A stretch of DNA of 64,000 nt, from NCBI GenBank assembly GCA_963741495.1, contig CAVUID010000015.1, forward strand, positions 186,001 through 250,000. The letters run 5' to 3'. Every line of letters begins with the position of its first letter. Position 1 is the stretch's first letter. The notes beneath the pieces were generated by a model. That model was not told where the DNA came from. It saw nothing but the letters and a program-made list of their open reading frames with translations, and searched no databases. The position numbers and the translations under genes are program-made. Origin of the DNA: Sulfurimicrobium sp963741495. Its GTDB lineage: Bacteria > Pseudomonadota > Gammaproteobacteria > Burkholderiales > Sulfuricellaceae. Shown here in pieces: positions 44,277 through 53,008 of this stretch.

Positions 44277-46172
44277 ATGAGCGGGCAGGTGGACAATTTG
44301 AAAGCGTCACTGATTCTTGCGGGATTGATTTCCTGTGCTGCTCCGCTTACGTCTTCCGCCATGCTGCTTGGCGAAGCGAGTCTGCATTCCTTTCTGGGCC
44401 AGCCTCTGCGCGTTACCGTTGCATTAAAGGCTAACGCCGATGAAGAACTGGATAGTCGGTGTTTTTCCCTTGTGCGTCCCAAGGGGCAGGGCGAAAACAC
44501 TTCCTATCTGACCCAGGCGAATCTGGAACTGGTTGATTCAAACGGCCAGCTTGAGTTGAAAATTCGCACGGCCCAAGCGGTCAACGAGCCAGTTTTGCGC
44601 TTGCTGGTTCAGGGGAGTTGCGGTCAGGGCCACCTGAGCCGGGAATATACCCTGTTGCTTGATCCGGTTGACTATGCGCAGATCCATTCACCAGCTGTAA
44701 AGCCTGTTGCCGCAGCACCCCAGACGCAGGCTTCTAAAACACAGGATCAGCAAGTCTGGGATGTGCGCCGTGGTGAAACACTGCAATCCATCGCCGGCAG
44801 CCTGTATCCACGTCAGAGACGGAAACAGCGCCAACTGCTGAGAGGCATACGCGTAGCCAATCCTGAACTGTATGGCATGCCTGTTGATGAGCCATTGCCG
44901 GAAGGTAGTGTGATTCGGGTTCCGGCACAGCGCCCGCTTGCATCCGTGCCTGCGCCTTCGGTAGATGCGGTCAGCAAGCCACGTCGAGTTCGAACCCCGG
45001 CGAAGAAGGCTGCTGAAGTGGCTGGCGCTGGCGCACAGCAGCAAGTTCCCCCGCCTGCCGCACAGGAGGGGGTATTCCGCCTTAAACTCTCCACCTCTGA
45101 TCTTGATTTGTCCGCCATCGGGAAAATAACGGAAGAGCAGCGTCAGCAGCTACGCGAAAAGCAATTGTTGCTGGATGCCGACGACCAGGTGGCCAATGCC
45201 CTGAGCATGAAAAACCGCATCATGCAGCTTGAAGAGCAGCTTGAAAACATGCAGCAAGAACTGGAGAAAACCAACAGTCGCTTGTCCATGAGCGAAAAGT
45301 TGGCTGCGCCTCCAGAGCAGGGTGTGGAATCAACCCACCTCAGCACGAATACAAAGCAGGAGAGTTGGTTCGAAAACACCTCTATTCGCGGCATGGCAGG
45401 CGGCGGACTGATCCTGGCGCTTCTTGTTTCCGGCTGGTGGCGCTGGCGCAGACGTCAGGCCGAAGCGAGGCTGGATGCGGAATTGGGGCAGGAGTTTGCC
45501 GCCAGCGAGATGCCTCACTATATGACGGCAGCACCATTGCGACCCGATGAGCCCCGGGTGGACACGGTTAAAACATCAGCAACTGATCCGGAAGAGGATT
45601 TTCTTTTAAACCCGACCAGCATTTTCGAAAAGGGAGACGAATCGGTTACATTCACCGAAGCCGAGTCGGTGCTGGATGAGGCGGATCTTTACCTGGCCTA
45701 TGGCTGGGCCAATCGCGCCATTGAGTCGTTGCAGGAATATTTGGGCAAGCATCCGGAAGATGCCCATTTGTGGAAAAAGCTTTTTGAGATTTACAGTGCC
45801 CAGGGCATGAAGCCGGAGTTTGAACAGCTTGCGCTGCGTTGCCAGTCGACCATGGATGACAGCAGTTTGTGGGTGTTGGTGCAAAAACTGGGCAGGCAGC
45901 TTGATTCAGGTAATCCGCTTTATTTTGCAAGTCCCGAAGAAAACAAAATTACTGCGCCTGAAATGGCGGCGGAGGATCCTGCCGTGCAGGACGAAGAGGT
46001 CAGGCTGGATAAGCCGCTCGATTTTGTCCTTGATCCAGAGCCGGCCCCGGCCCAACCATCCGAAGATGACAAAGTCTCAAGTCATCTGGAGTTCGATCCG
46101 CTGTTTCCAGAGCTAACCAAAAACAGCCAGAAACCGCCTGAAAGCGGAAATGAAGACAAAACAACTGGCTGA
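44277..46172 (+). CDS. fimV: FimV-like LysM/TPR protein
   Basis: 631-residue cell-envelope protein of the FimV family, linked in other bacteria to type IV pilus assembly and polar localisation. A signal-like N-terminus is followed by the FimV N-terminal segment (AMLLGEASLHSFLGQPLRV), LysM (VRRGETLQSIAGSLYP, about residue 165), a coiled coil (MQLEEQLENMQQELEKTN), one membrane helix (GGGLILALLVSGWW, about 375), an acidic cytoplasmic part and a C-terminal TPR-like domain (LYLAYGWANRAIESLQEYL). It is shorter than Pseudomonas FimV. The start at 44277 (ATG) is preferred over TTG codons at 44259 and 44298, but this is uncertain. Confidence 0.85.
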   Translation: MSGQVDNLKASLILAGLISCAAPLTSSAMLLGEASLHSFLGQPLRVTVALKANADEELDSRCFSLVRPKGQGENTSYLTQANLELVDSNGQLELKIRTAQAVNEPVLRLLVQGSCGQGHLSREYTLLLDPVDYAQIHSPAVKPVAAAPQTQASKTQDQQVWDVRRGETLQSIAGSLYPRQRRKQRQLLRGIRVANPELYGMPVDEPLPEGSVIRVPAQRPLASVPAPSVDAVSKPRRVRTPAKKAAEVAGAGAQQQVPPPAAQEGVFRLKLSTSDLDLSAIGKITEEQRQQLREKQLLLDADDQVANALSMKNRIMQLEEQLENMQQELEKTNSRLSMSEKLAAPPEQGVESTHLSTNTKQESWFENTSIRGMAGGGLILALLVSGWWRWRRRQAEARLDAELGQEFAASEMPHYMTAAPLRPDEPRVDTVKTSATDPEEDFLLNPTSIFEKGDESVTFTEAESVLDEADLYLAYGWANRAIESLQEYLGKHPEDAHLWKKLFEIYSAQGMKPEFEQLALRCQSTMDDSSLWVLVQKLGRQLDSGNPLYFASPEENKITAPEMAAEDPAVQDEEVRLDKPLDFVLDPEPAPAQPSEDDKVSSHLEFDPLFPELTKNSQKPPESGNEDKTTG

Positions 46173-46177
46173 TTGCA

Positions 46178-46201
46178 CCAAGCGCCTGAAAAGGCGCTTG
46201 G
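46178..46201. terminator. Hairpin terminator between fimV and moaA
   Basis: CCAAGCGCCT-GAAA-AGGCGCTTGG: a perfect 10-bp stem with a GAAA tetraloop, between convergent genes. It lacks a long T-run. Confidence 0.75.
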
Positions 46202-46224
46202 CAGTACGCCCGTTCAGGCGGTAA

Positions 46225-47211
46225 TCAGCCTCCAGTGGATGACATGAAGCGCACGATCTTGTGCGGTTCTTCGCGGAATTCGTGGCGTTCGGGCTTGAGG
46301 GAAATTGCCAGGCGAATTGCGTCTTCCAGGTCCTGATCGGAAACTCCGCCACGCAGCAACGGCCTGAATTCAAATTTTTCATCCTGGCCCAGACAGGTAT
46401 AGAGCGTCCCATCAACGGATAGTCGTACGCGGTTGCAGGTTTCGCAGAAATGCTGGGAAATCGGTGTGATGAAGCCGACGCTGAATTTTCCGTCGGCAGA
46501 CTTCAGGTAACGAGCAGGCCCGCCGCCGGGAATCACGCCCTCGAGCAGACCGAAACGTTCCTGTAAACGCTGTTTGACTGGTTGCAGGTCAAGAAACTGC
46601 GCCTCGCGACCGGTGTTGCCGATCGGCATGGCTTCGATGAAGCGCAGAATGAAACTGTGCTCAATACAGAAAGCGACCATGTCATCGATCTCGTCCTCGT
46701 TGACCCCCTGCAGCGCCACCATATTGATCTTGATTGGGGCCAGGCCGGCTTTCTTGGCAGCCATCAGGCCGGCCAGAATTTTATCCAGGCAATCGCGACC
46801 GGTGATTTTTTCAATTCGGTCGCGCTTCAGAGAATCAAGACTGACATTGATGCGAGACACGCCGTTCTCGCGAAGTTTCAGGGCGTATTTGTCAAGATGG
46901 GTGGCGTTGGTGCTGAGAGACAGGTCTTCAATGCCGGGCAAGGCCGAAAGTCGCCCGGCAAGCCCAGTCAGATCGCGCCGCAGCAAAGGTTCGCCACCTG
47001 TGAGGCGCAGACGCTTCACTCCCAGACGGGCGAATGCCCCGATCAGGCGTTCGATTTCATCAAAAGTCAGCCAGTTTTCCGGCTCTTCATAACCCTTGAA
47101 GTCCTCCGGCATGCAATATGCGCAGCGCAGATCGCACCGGTCCGTCACGGACAGGCGCAGATATTCGATCGGTCGCTGGAAGTTATCAGTGAGAAGCGTG
47201 TTGTTGGTCAT
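46225..47211 (-). CDS. moaA: GTP 3',8-cyclase MoaA
   Basis: 328-residue radical SAM enzyme for the first step of molybdenum cofactor synthesis. The radical SAM cluster CDLRCAYCMP is near residue 30, and TGGEPLLR follows. The C-terminal second cluster is CETCNRVRLSVDGTLYTC. The C-terminus ends in GG as usual. Functionally it fits the narG nitrate reductase at 62 kb, which needs this cofactor. Confidence 0.96.
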   Translation of the reverse strand: MTNNTLLTDNFQRPIEYLRLSVTDRCDLRCAYCMPEDFKGYEEPENWLTFDEIERLIGAFARLGVKRLRLTGGEPLLRRDLTGLAGRLSALPGIEDLSLSTNATHLDKYALKLRENGVSRINVSLDSLKRDRIEKITGRDCLDKILAGLMAAKKAGLAPIKINMVALQGVNEDEIDDMVAFCIEHSFILRFIEAMPIGNTGREAQFLDLQPVKQRLQERFGLLEGVIPGGGPARYLKSADGKFSVGFITPISQHFCETCNRVRLSVDGTLYTCLGQDEKFEFRPLLRGGVSDQDLEDAIRLAISLKPERHEFREEPHKIVRFMSSTGG

Positions 47212-47266
47212 GGCGCTGCAGCCGGAAGTCTAAGGTTGAATCGACTATAGCGCAGCGAATCGGCAT

Positions 47267-48742
47267 TTACAATTTACCGGAATGACTAGCCAATAAGGCT
47301 ATTCCCCAGCCTACGCCGAAGCCGGTGACATCCGATCCGATTGCCCCCAGCCCACCCTTGCAGTTGCTGGCGGAGAGGTCCATGTGCAGCCATGGGGTGT
47401 CGTTTTCGATGAATCGCATCAGGAAGCGTGCCGCCAGTATGTGGTCGGCATCACCTTCCATGGTGCACTGCTTGATGTCGGCAATCTGGCTTTCCAGACC
47501 TTCTTCATAGTCTGCATCGAGCGGAAAGGCGTTGACACGTTCTCCCGATGCCTGTCCTGCTTTGAGAGCGCTGTCGAGCAGCTTCTCACGATTGCTAAAA
47601 ATGCCCGAGTAGCGCGCCCCCAGTGCGGTGGCCATGCTGCCGGTCAGGGTGGCGAAATCGACCATGTAATCCGGTTTTTCGCGCGATGCCAGTGTCAGTG
47701 TGTCGGCCAGAACCATGCGCCCTTCTGCGTCGGTATGGACGATCTCGATGGTGGTGCCGTTGAGTGCCGTCACGACGTCATTCTGTTTGTAGGCCTTGGG
47801 GCTGATGTGGTTCTGCGCGAGGGCGAGCCAGACATCCAGATTGACCGGCAGGTTCGCACGGCTGGCCGCCAGCAGAATGCCGAGCGCCACCGCAGAGCCA
47901 TTCATGTCCTCATGCATGCCGTGCATGTAGCGCGCCGGCTTGAGGTTGTGGCCGCCGGTATCGAAGCAGATCCCTTTTCCGACCAGGGACACGGTCTGTT
48001 TTGCATCGGGGTGGCGGTGAGAAAGGTGCACGATGGCCGCGTCTTCCTCCTCGCTGCCCTGAGCAACTGCGACAAAGGCGCCGGCACCGATTTTGCGCAG
48101 TTTTTTCAAGTCAAATTCCTTGAAATTCCATTGTTCTTCCTTGGCCAGCTTCTGGATTCGGTCACGGTAAAGGCCTGGCGTGAGCTCGTTGGCCGGTAGC
48201 ATAGTGAGTTCGCGGCTAAGAATATTCCCAGCAGCCTGCGCCCTTTGCATTTGATAGGCGTTTTCTGAACGGTAACCGTGAACAGTGATTTTCTGCAGCG
48301 GTTTGCGTTCGTCTTTCTTTTTGCGTAAGGGAAGCAGGGTGCTGTTGACCAAAGTGCAATAGACGGCGCTTTCCGCCGCCAGACGGCGCTGTTTTGCGGT
48401 GCCACTGACTGCGATAGTCATTTCCCGGGGCTGCTCGCTCATGAGCGCCAGGATGGCTTTGCGCAGGGCCGTGTGTTGTTCAAAGACAGTCTGTTGCGTG
48501 TCTAGCATCAGCCATGTGACCAGTGCACCCTGATCGAGATCGCTGCTGAGCGGGGTTTTTTTCAGGTCTTCCAGTTTTACGCCGCGGCGTTCCATGCGCG
48601 ACTGTAAAGTTTCGAGCAGGGGCATGCCTTTGAGCTGGGCAAGTTTTTTTACAACGGGCAGAATCATCAGCACATGATCGTTGCTGCGAATTTCGTGCAT
48701 GTTGATATCGGGTTGTTTCTCAATAATTTTTGCTTGATTCAT
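47267..48742 (-). CDS. Leucyl aminopeptidase family protein (M17)
   Basis: 491-residue M17 metallo-aminopeptidase. The metal-binding segment IVHTDAEGRMVLADTL is present, with VGKGICFDTGGHNLKPA and the C-terminal LSASNCKGGLGAIGS. The start at 48742 (MNQAKIIEKQPDINMHEI) is tentative; an upstream codon at 48808 and an ATG at 48700 are also in frame. It differs from canonical PepA in the N-terminal part, so the symbol is left blank. It is divergent from aceE. Confidence 0.88.
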   Translation of the reverse strand: MNQAKIIEKQPDINMHEIRSNDHVLMILPVVKKLAQLKGMPLLETLQSRMERRGVKLEDLKKTPLSSDLDQGALVTWLMLDTQQTVFEQHTALRKAILALMSEQPREMTIAVSGTAKQRRLAAESAVYCTLVNSTLLPLRKKKDERKPLQKITVHGYRSENAYQMQRAQAAGNILSRELTMLPANELTPGLYRDRIQKLAKEEQWNFKEFDLKKLRKIGAGAFVAVAQGSEEEDAAIVHLSHRHPDAKQTVSLVGKGICFDTGGHNLKPARYMHGMHEDMNGSAVALGILLAASRANLPVNLDVWLALAQNHISPKAYKQNDVVTALNGTTIEIVHTDAEGRMVLADTLTLASREKPDYMVDFATLTGSMATALGARYSGIFSNREKLLDSALKAGQASGERVNAFPLDADYEEGLESQIADIKQCTMEGDADHILAARFLMRFIENDTPWLHMDLSASNCKGGLGAIGSDVTGFGVGWGIALLASHSGKL

Positions 48743-48846
48743 GGCGCAATATCCCGGACAGTGGCGTGTATTCTTGCCTTGACCAAAGAGGGCAAGATAA
48801 GGAATCATAACAGGTTTGAATAAATGTCTAATCAGGAGCGATCATA

Positions 48847-51501
48847 ATGGCAGCAATCCCCGACATGGACCCTCAGGAAACGCAGGAGTGGCTGGATGCT
48901 CTGGATGCGGTTCTCGAGCTGGAAGGTGTGGAGCGCGCGCATTTTCTGCTGGAGCAGATGATCGACAAGGCGCGCCGAAGTGGCGCAAATCTGCCCTATT
49001 CGGCCAGCACGGCTTATCTCAATACCATTCCGGTGCCGCAGGAAGAACATTTCCCCGGCGATCTTGCGCTGGAGCGCCGTATCCGCGCCCTGATTCGCTG
49101 GAACGCCATCGCCACGGTAATGCAGGCCAACAAGAAGAGCCCCGGTGTGGGTGGTCATATTGCCAGCTTTGCATCGGCGGCAACGCTGTATGACGTCGGT
49201 TTCAATCATTTCTTTCATGCCCCGGATGACAAGCATGGCGGGGATCTGCTGTATATCCAGGGACATTCTTCACCCGGCATTTACGCCCGGGCTTATCTTG
49301 AAGGGCGCCTGAGCGACGAACAGATGAAAAACTTCCGCCAGGAAGTGGATGGCGGTGGCCTGCCTTCCTATCCACATCCCTGGCTGATGCCGGATTTCTG
49401 GCAGTTCCCTACCGTGTCCATGGGTCTGGGGCCACTGACGGCGATCTATCAGGCGCGTTTCATGAAGTATCTCAACGACCGCGGCATGGTCAACACCGAG
49501 AATCGCAAGGTGTGGGCTTTCCTCGGTGACGGCGAGACCGACGAGCCGGAATCGCTGGGCGCGATCTCCCTTGCAGGGCGCGAGAAGCTCGATAATCTGA
49601 TTTTCGTGGTGAACTGCAATCTGCAGCGCCTGGATGGCCCGGTGCGCGGCAATGGCAAGATCATCCAGGAACTCGAAGGCGTGTTCCGCGGTGCCGGCTG
49701 GAACGTCATCAAGGTGGTATGGGGGCGTCACTGGGACGCCCTGCTGGCGAAGGACACCAAGGGTCTTCTGCTCAAGCGCATGGAAGAGTGCGTGGATGGC
49801 GATTACCAGAATTACAAGGCCAAGGACGGCGCTTACGTGCGCCAGCACTTCTTCGGTAAATATCCGGAGCTGCTGGAAATGGTCGCCAACATGTCCGATG
49901 ACGACATCTGGCGCCTCAATCGCGGCGGCCACGACCCGTTCAAGGTGTATGCGGCCTATGCCGCAGCGACCAAGCATACCGGCCAGCCAACGGTGATTCT
50001 GGCCAAGACCGTGAAGGGTTATGGCATGGGAACGTCGGGTGAAGGCCAGAACATCACCCATCAGGCCAAGAAAATGTCGGATGTGTCCCTCAAGGCGTTC
50101 CGCGACCGTTTCAATATTCCCATCCCCGACGATCAGATTTCCAGCGTTCCACTTTATCGCCCGGCCGAAGACAGTCCGGAAATGCAATATCTCAAGGAGC
50201 GCCGCAAAGCCCTGGGCGGCTACCTGCCAGCGAGGCGCATGAAAGCCGAGGCTTTGCCCGTGCCTTCGCTCAAGGATTTCGATGCCATTCTCACTGGCAC
50301 CGGTGAGCGCGAGATTTCCACCACCATGGCTTTCGTGCGCATCCTGGCGACCTTGGTTAAGGACAAGGTGATCGGCAAGCATGTGGTGCCCATCGTGCCC
50401 GACGAGGCACGCACCTTTGGCATGGAAGGCATGTTCCGCCAGCTCGGTATCTATTCCTCGCAGGGTCAGTTGTACGAGCCGCAGGACGCCGATCAGGTGA
50501 TGTATTACCGCGAAGCCAAAACCGGCCAGATTCTGGAAGAGGGTATCAACGAAGCGGGTGCCTTTGCTTCCTGGGTGGCGGCGGCAACCAGCTACAGCAA
50601 CCACGGTGTGGCGATGATCCCGTTCTACATCTACTACTCGATGTTCGGCTTCCAGCGGATTGGCGATCTCGCCTGGCTGGCGGGCGATTCGCGCGCACGC
50701 GGTTTCCTGCTGGGTGGTACGGCGGGTCGCACCACGCTCAATGGTGAGGGCTTGCAGCACGAGGATGGCCACAGTCATTTGCAGGCGGCCACTATTCCCA
50801 ATTGCGTCACCTATGATCCAACCTATGCCTACGAACTGGCGGTAATCATTCAGGACGGTCTGCGCCGCATGTACAAGGAGCAGGAGGATGTCTATTACTA
50901 CCTCACGGTGATGAATGAAAACTACGTTCACCCACCCATGCCCAAGGGCGTGGAAGAGGGCATCATCAAGGGCATGTACCTGCTGAAGAAAGCCGGGAAG
51001 AAAAAACTCAAGGTGCGGCTGATGGGTTCTGGCACGATTCTGCGGGAAGTGGAGGCCGCCGCCGAATTGCTGGAAAACGACTTTGGCGTGTCATCCGAAA
51101 TCTGGAGCGTGACCAGCTTCAACGAACTGCGCCGCGAGGGTCTGGATGCCGTGCGCTGGAACATGCTGCATCCGGAAAAACCGCAGCGTGAAAGTTATGT
51201 CGGGAAATGCCTCAAGGGCGGCAAGGAACCGGTCATTGCTTCTACTGATTACATGAAGGCCTACGCAGACCAGATTCGTGAATTCGTGCCGGCAAGTTAT
51301 GTGACGCTAGGTACCGATGGTTTTGGTCGCAGTGACAGCCGTGAAAAACTGCGCGGGTTTTTTGAAGTGGATCGTTTTTATGTCGTCATCGCCGCCCTTA
51401 AGGCACTGGCTGATGAAGGTGCTTTGCCCGCCGCCAAGGTGAGTGAAGCGATAAAAAAATACGGTATCGATCCGAACAAGCCGAATCCCGTGACGGTATA
51501 G
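48847..51501 (+). CDS. aceE: Pyruvate dehydrogenase E1 component (homodimeric)
   Basis: 884-residue thiamine diphosphate enzyme that decarboxylates pyruvate and acetylates the lipoyl domain of AceF. It is the large homodimeric form: DMDPQETQEWLDALDAVLE at the start, GDGETDEPES (ThDP/Mg), VNCNLQRLDGPVRGNGKI, VKGYGMGTSGEGQNITHQ, and IPFYIYYSMFGFQR in the second half. A GGAG precedes the ATG. First gene of the pyruvate dehydrogenase set; a palindromic repeat separates it from aceF. Confidence 0.97.
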   Translation: MAAIPDMDPQETQEWLDALDAVLELEGVERAHFLLEQMIDKARRSGANLPYSASTAYLNTIPVPQEEHFPGDLALERRIRALIRWNAIATVMQANKKSPGVGGHIASFASAATLYDVGFNHFFHAPDDKHGGDLLYIQGHSSPGIYARAYLEGRLSDEQMKNFRQEVDGGGLPSYPHPWLMPDFWQFPTVSMGLGPLTAIYQARFMKYLNDRGMVNTENRKVWAFLGDGETDEPESLGAISLAGREKLDNLIFVVNCNLQRLDGPVRGNGKIIQELEGVFRGAGWNVIKVVWGRHWDALLAKDTKGLLLKRMEECVDGDYQNYKAKDGAYVRQHFFGKYPELLEMVANMSDDDIWRLNRGGHDPFKVYAAYAAATKHTGQPTVILAKTVKGYGMGTSGEGQNITHQAKKMSDVSLKAFRDRFNIPIPDDQISSVPLYRPAEDSPEMQYLKERRKALGGYLPARRMKAEALPVPSLKDFDAILTGTGEREISTTMAFVRILATLVKDKVIGKHVVPIVPDEARTFGMEGMFRQLGIYSSQGQLYEPQDADQVMYYREAKTGQILEEGINEAGAFASWVAAATSYSNHGVAMIPFYIYYSMFGFQRIGDLAWLAGDSRARGFLLGGTAGRTTLNGEGLQHEDGHSHLQAATIPNCVTYDPTYAYELAVIIQDGLRRMYKEQEDVYYYLTVMNENYVHPPMPKGVEEGIIKGMYLLKKAGKKKLKVRLMGSGTILREVEAAAELLENDFGVSSEIWSVTSFNELRREGLDAVRWNMLHPEKPQRESYVGKCLKGGKEPVIASTDYMKAYADQIREFVPASYVTLGTDGFGRSDSREKLRGFFEVDRFYVVIAALKALADEGALPAAKVSEAIKKYGIDPNKPNPVTV

Positions 51502-51513
51502 CCGGTAAAATTC

Positions 51514-51594
51514 GTAGGTTGGGTTAGGCGCAACGCGCAGTAACCCAACGATCTCGGTTTGTTGGGTTACGCCCCTTGGGCTAACCCAACCTAC
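51514..51594. repeat. Palindromic intergenic repeat (GTAGGTTGGGTTA type)
   Basis: GTAGGTTGGGTTAG at 51514-51527 and its complement at 51581-51594, with an inner pair (AGTAACCCAACG / TTGTTGGGTTACG). It lies between aceE and aceF and is related to the element between hom and thrC. Confidence 0.85.
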
Positions 51595-51612
51595 GATTCA
51601 GGAGAAATAATA

Positions 51613-52908
51613 GTGTCGAACATCAAGGAAGTGCGCGTCCCGGATATCGGTAATTTTCCCGAAGTGGATGTTATCGAAATCCTGGTCAAGGTCGGTGACG
51701 TGGTCAAGGCGGAAGATTCCCTGGTCACGCTGGAGAGCGACAAGGCCACCATGGACATTCCAGCGCCATTTGCCGGCAAGGTAAAGGCAATTCGCCTCAA
51801 GGCGGGTGAGAAGGCGGCGGAAGGTACGCTGATCCTGACCATGGAAGTGGCGGAAAATGTATCTGCAACACCTGCCGCTGCTTCAACGCCGGAGCCGGAA
51901 ACGCCGGTTTCACCGGCTGTGACGGATAGCAAGCCGGCCCCTGTAGTTGCCGCTCCGGCGCCTGTTGTGCCCGCCGTTACAGGCGTTGAGCCCAGTACCG
52001 GGAGAGTTCATGCCAGCCCGTCGGTTCGCGCATTTGCCCGCGAGCTTGGGGTCGATCTCGCCCTGGTCAACGGATCGGGTGCGAAGCGCCGCATTCTTCG
52101 GGAAGACGTGCAGGCCTTCGTCAAGGCCGAACTGGCCAAGCCGCGTGGAGCTGCTGCCGGCGGATTGAGCCTGGGGCTTGCTGCCATGCCTGCGGTGGAT
52201 TTCTCGAAATATGGCGCGGTCGAGGTCAAGCCGCTATCCAAGATCAAGAAAATTTCCGGTGCCAACCTGCACCGCAACTGGGTAACCGCACCTCACGTCA
52301 CTCAATTCGAGGAAGTGGATATCACCGATCTGGAAGCTTTCCGCAAGAGTATGCTGGACGAGGCCGGCAAGCAGGGCGTCAAGCTTACCCTGCTGCCGTT
52401 CCTGATGAAGGCGCTGGTGGCTGGGCTGAAAGCCTATCCGGAGTTCAATGCATCCCTGGCTGCAGATGGAGAAAGCCTGGTGCTGAAACAATATTTCCAT
52501 ATCGGTTTTGCCGCCGACACACCAGACGGTCTGGTGGTCCCGGTGATCCGGGATGTCGATCAGAAGGGCTTGCTGGAAATTGCCCGCGAGCTCGGTACCC
52601 TGTCTGCCAAGGCGCGTGAGAAAAAGATTTCTCCTGCTGAAATGCAGGGCGGCAGCATGAGTATTTCCAGTCTGGGTGGTATCGGCGGCACTTATTTCAC
52701 CCCGATCATCAACCTGCCCGAGGTGGCGATTCTCGGCGTTTCCCGCTCCACCATGAAGCCCGTCTGGAATGGCAAGGAGTTTGTGCCACGCTTGATGTTG
52801 CCTCTGTCACTGTCCTACGATCATCGTGTGATTGACGGCGCACTGGGTGCGCGTTTAACTTCATTCCTGTCAGGCGTGCTGGGCGATGTCCGGCGCTTGC
52901 TGCTGTAA
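51613..52908 (+). CDS. aceF: Dihydrolipoamide acetyltransferase (PDH E2)
   Basis: 431-residue core of the pyruvate dehydrogenase complex, which accepts acetyl groups from AceE and transfers them to CoA. It has one N-terminal lipoyl domain (lipoyl-Lys in ESDKATMD), an Ala/Pro linker, a peripheral subunit-binding domain (ASPSVRAFARELGVDLALVNG) and the catalytic domain with DHRVIDGALGAR near the end. The start is a GTG at 51613 with AGGAGA upstream. An MCP gene and then lpdA follow. Confidence 0.95.
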   Translation: MSNIKEVRVPDIGNFPEVDVIEILVKVGDVVKAEDSLVTLESDKATMDIPAPFAGKVKAIRLKAGEKAAEGTLILTMEVAENVSATPAAASTPEPETPVSPAVTDSKPAPVVAAPAPVVPAVTGVEPSTGRVHASPSVRAFARELGVDLALVNGSGAKRRILREDVQAFVKAELAKPRGAAAGGLSLGLAAMPAVDFSKYGAVEVKPLSKIKKISGANLHRNWVTAPHVTQFEEVDITDLEAFRKSMLDEAGKQGVKLTLLPFLMKALVAGLKAYPEFNASLAADGESLVLKQYFHIGFAADTPDGLVVPVIRDVDQKGLLEIARELGTLSAKAREKKISPAEMQGGSMSISSLGGIGGTYFTPIINLPEVAILGVSRSTMKPVWNGKEFVPRLMLPLSLSYDHRVIDGALGARLTSFLSGVLGDVRRLLL

Positions 52909-53008
52909 TAAATGTAACTAAGCGTTAAGGGAGTATTTGCATTTCAATCGGTAGCTGAATAATAAAGTTTTGTGGCTTAAATCAATAATAAATCAAGGAG
53001 ATTCATGC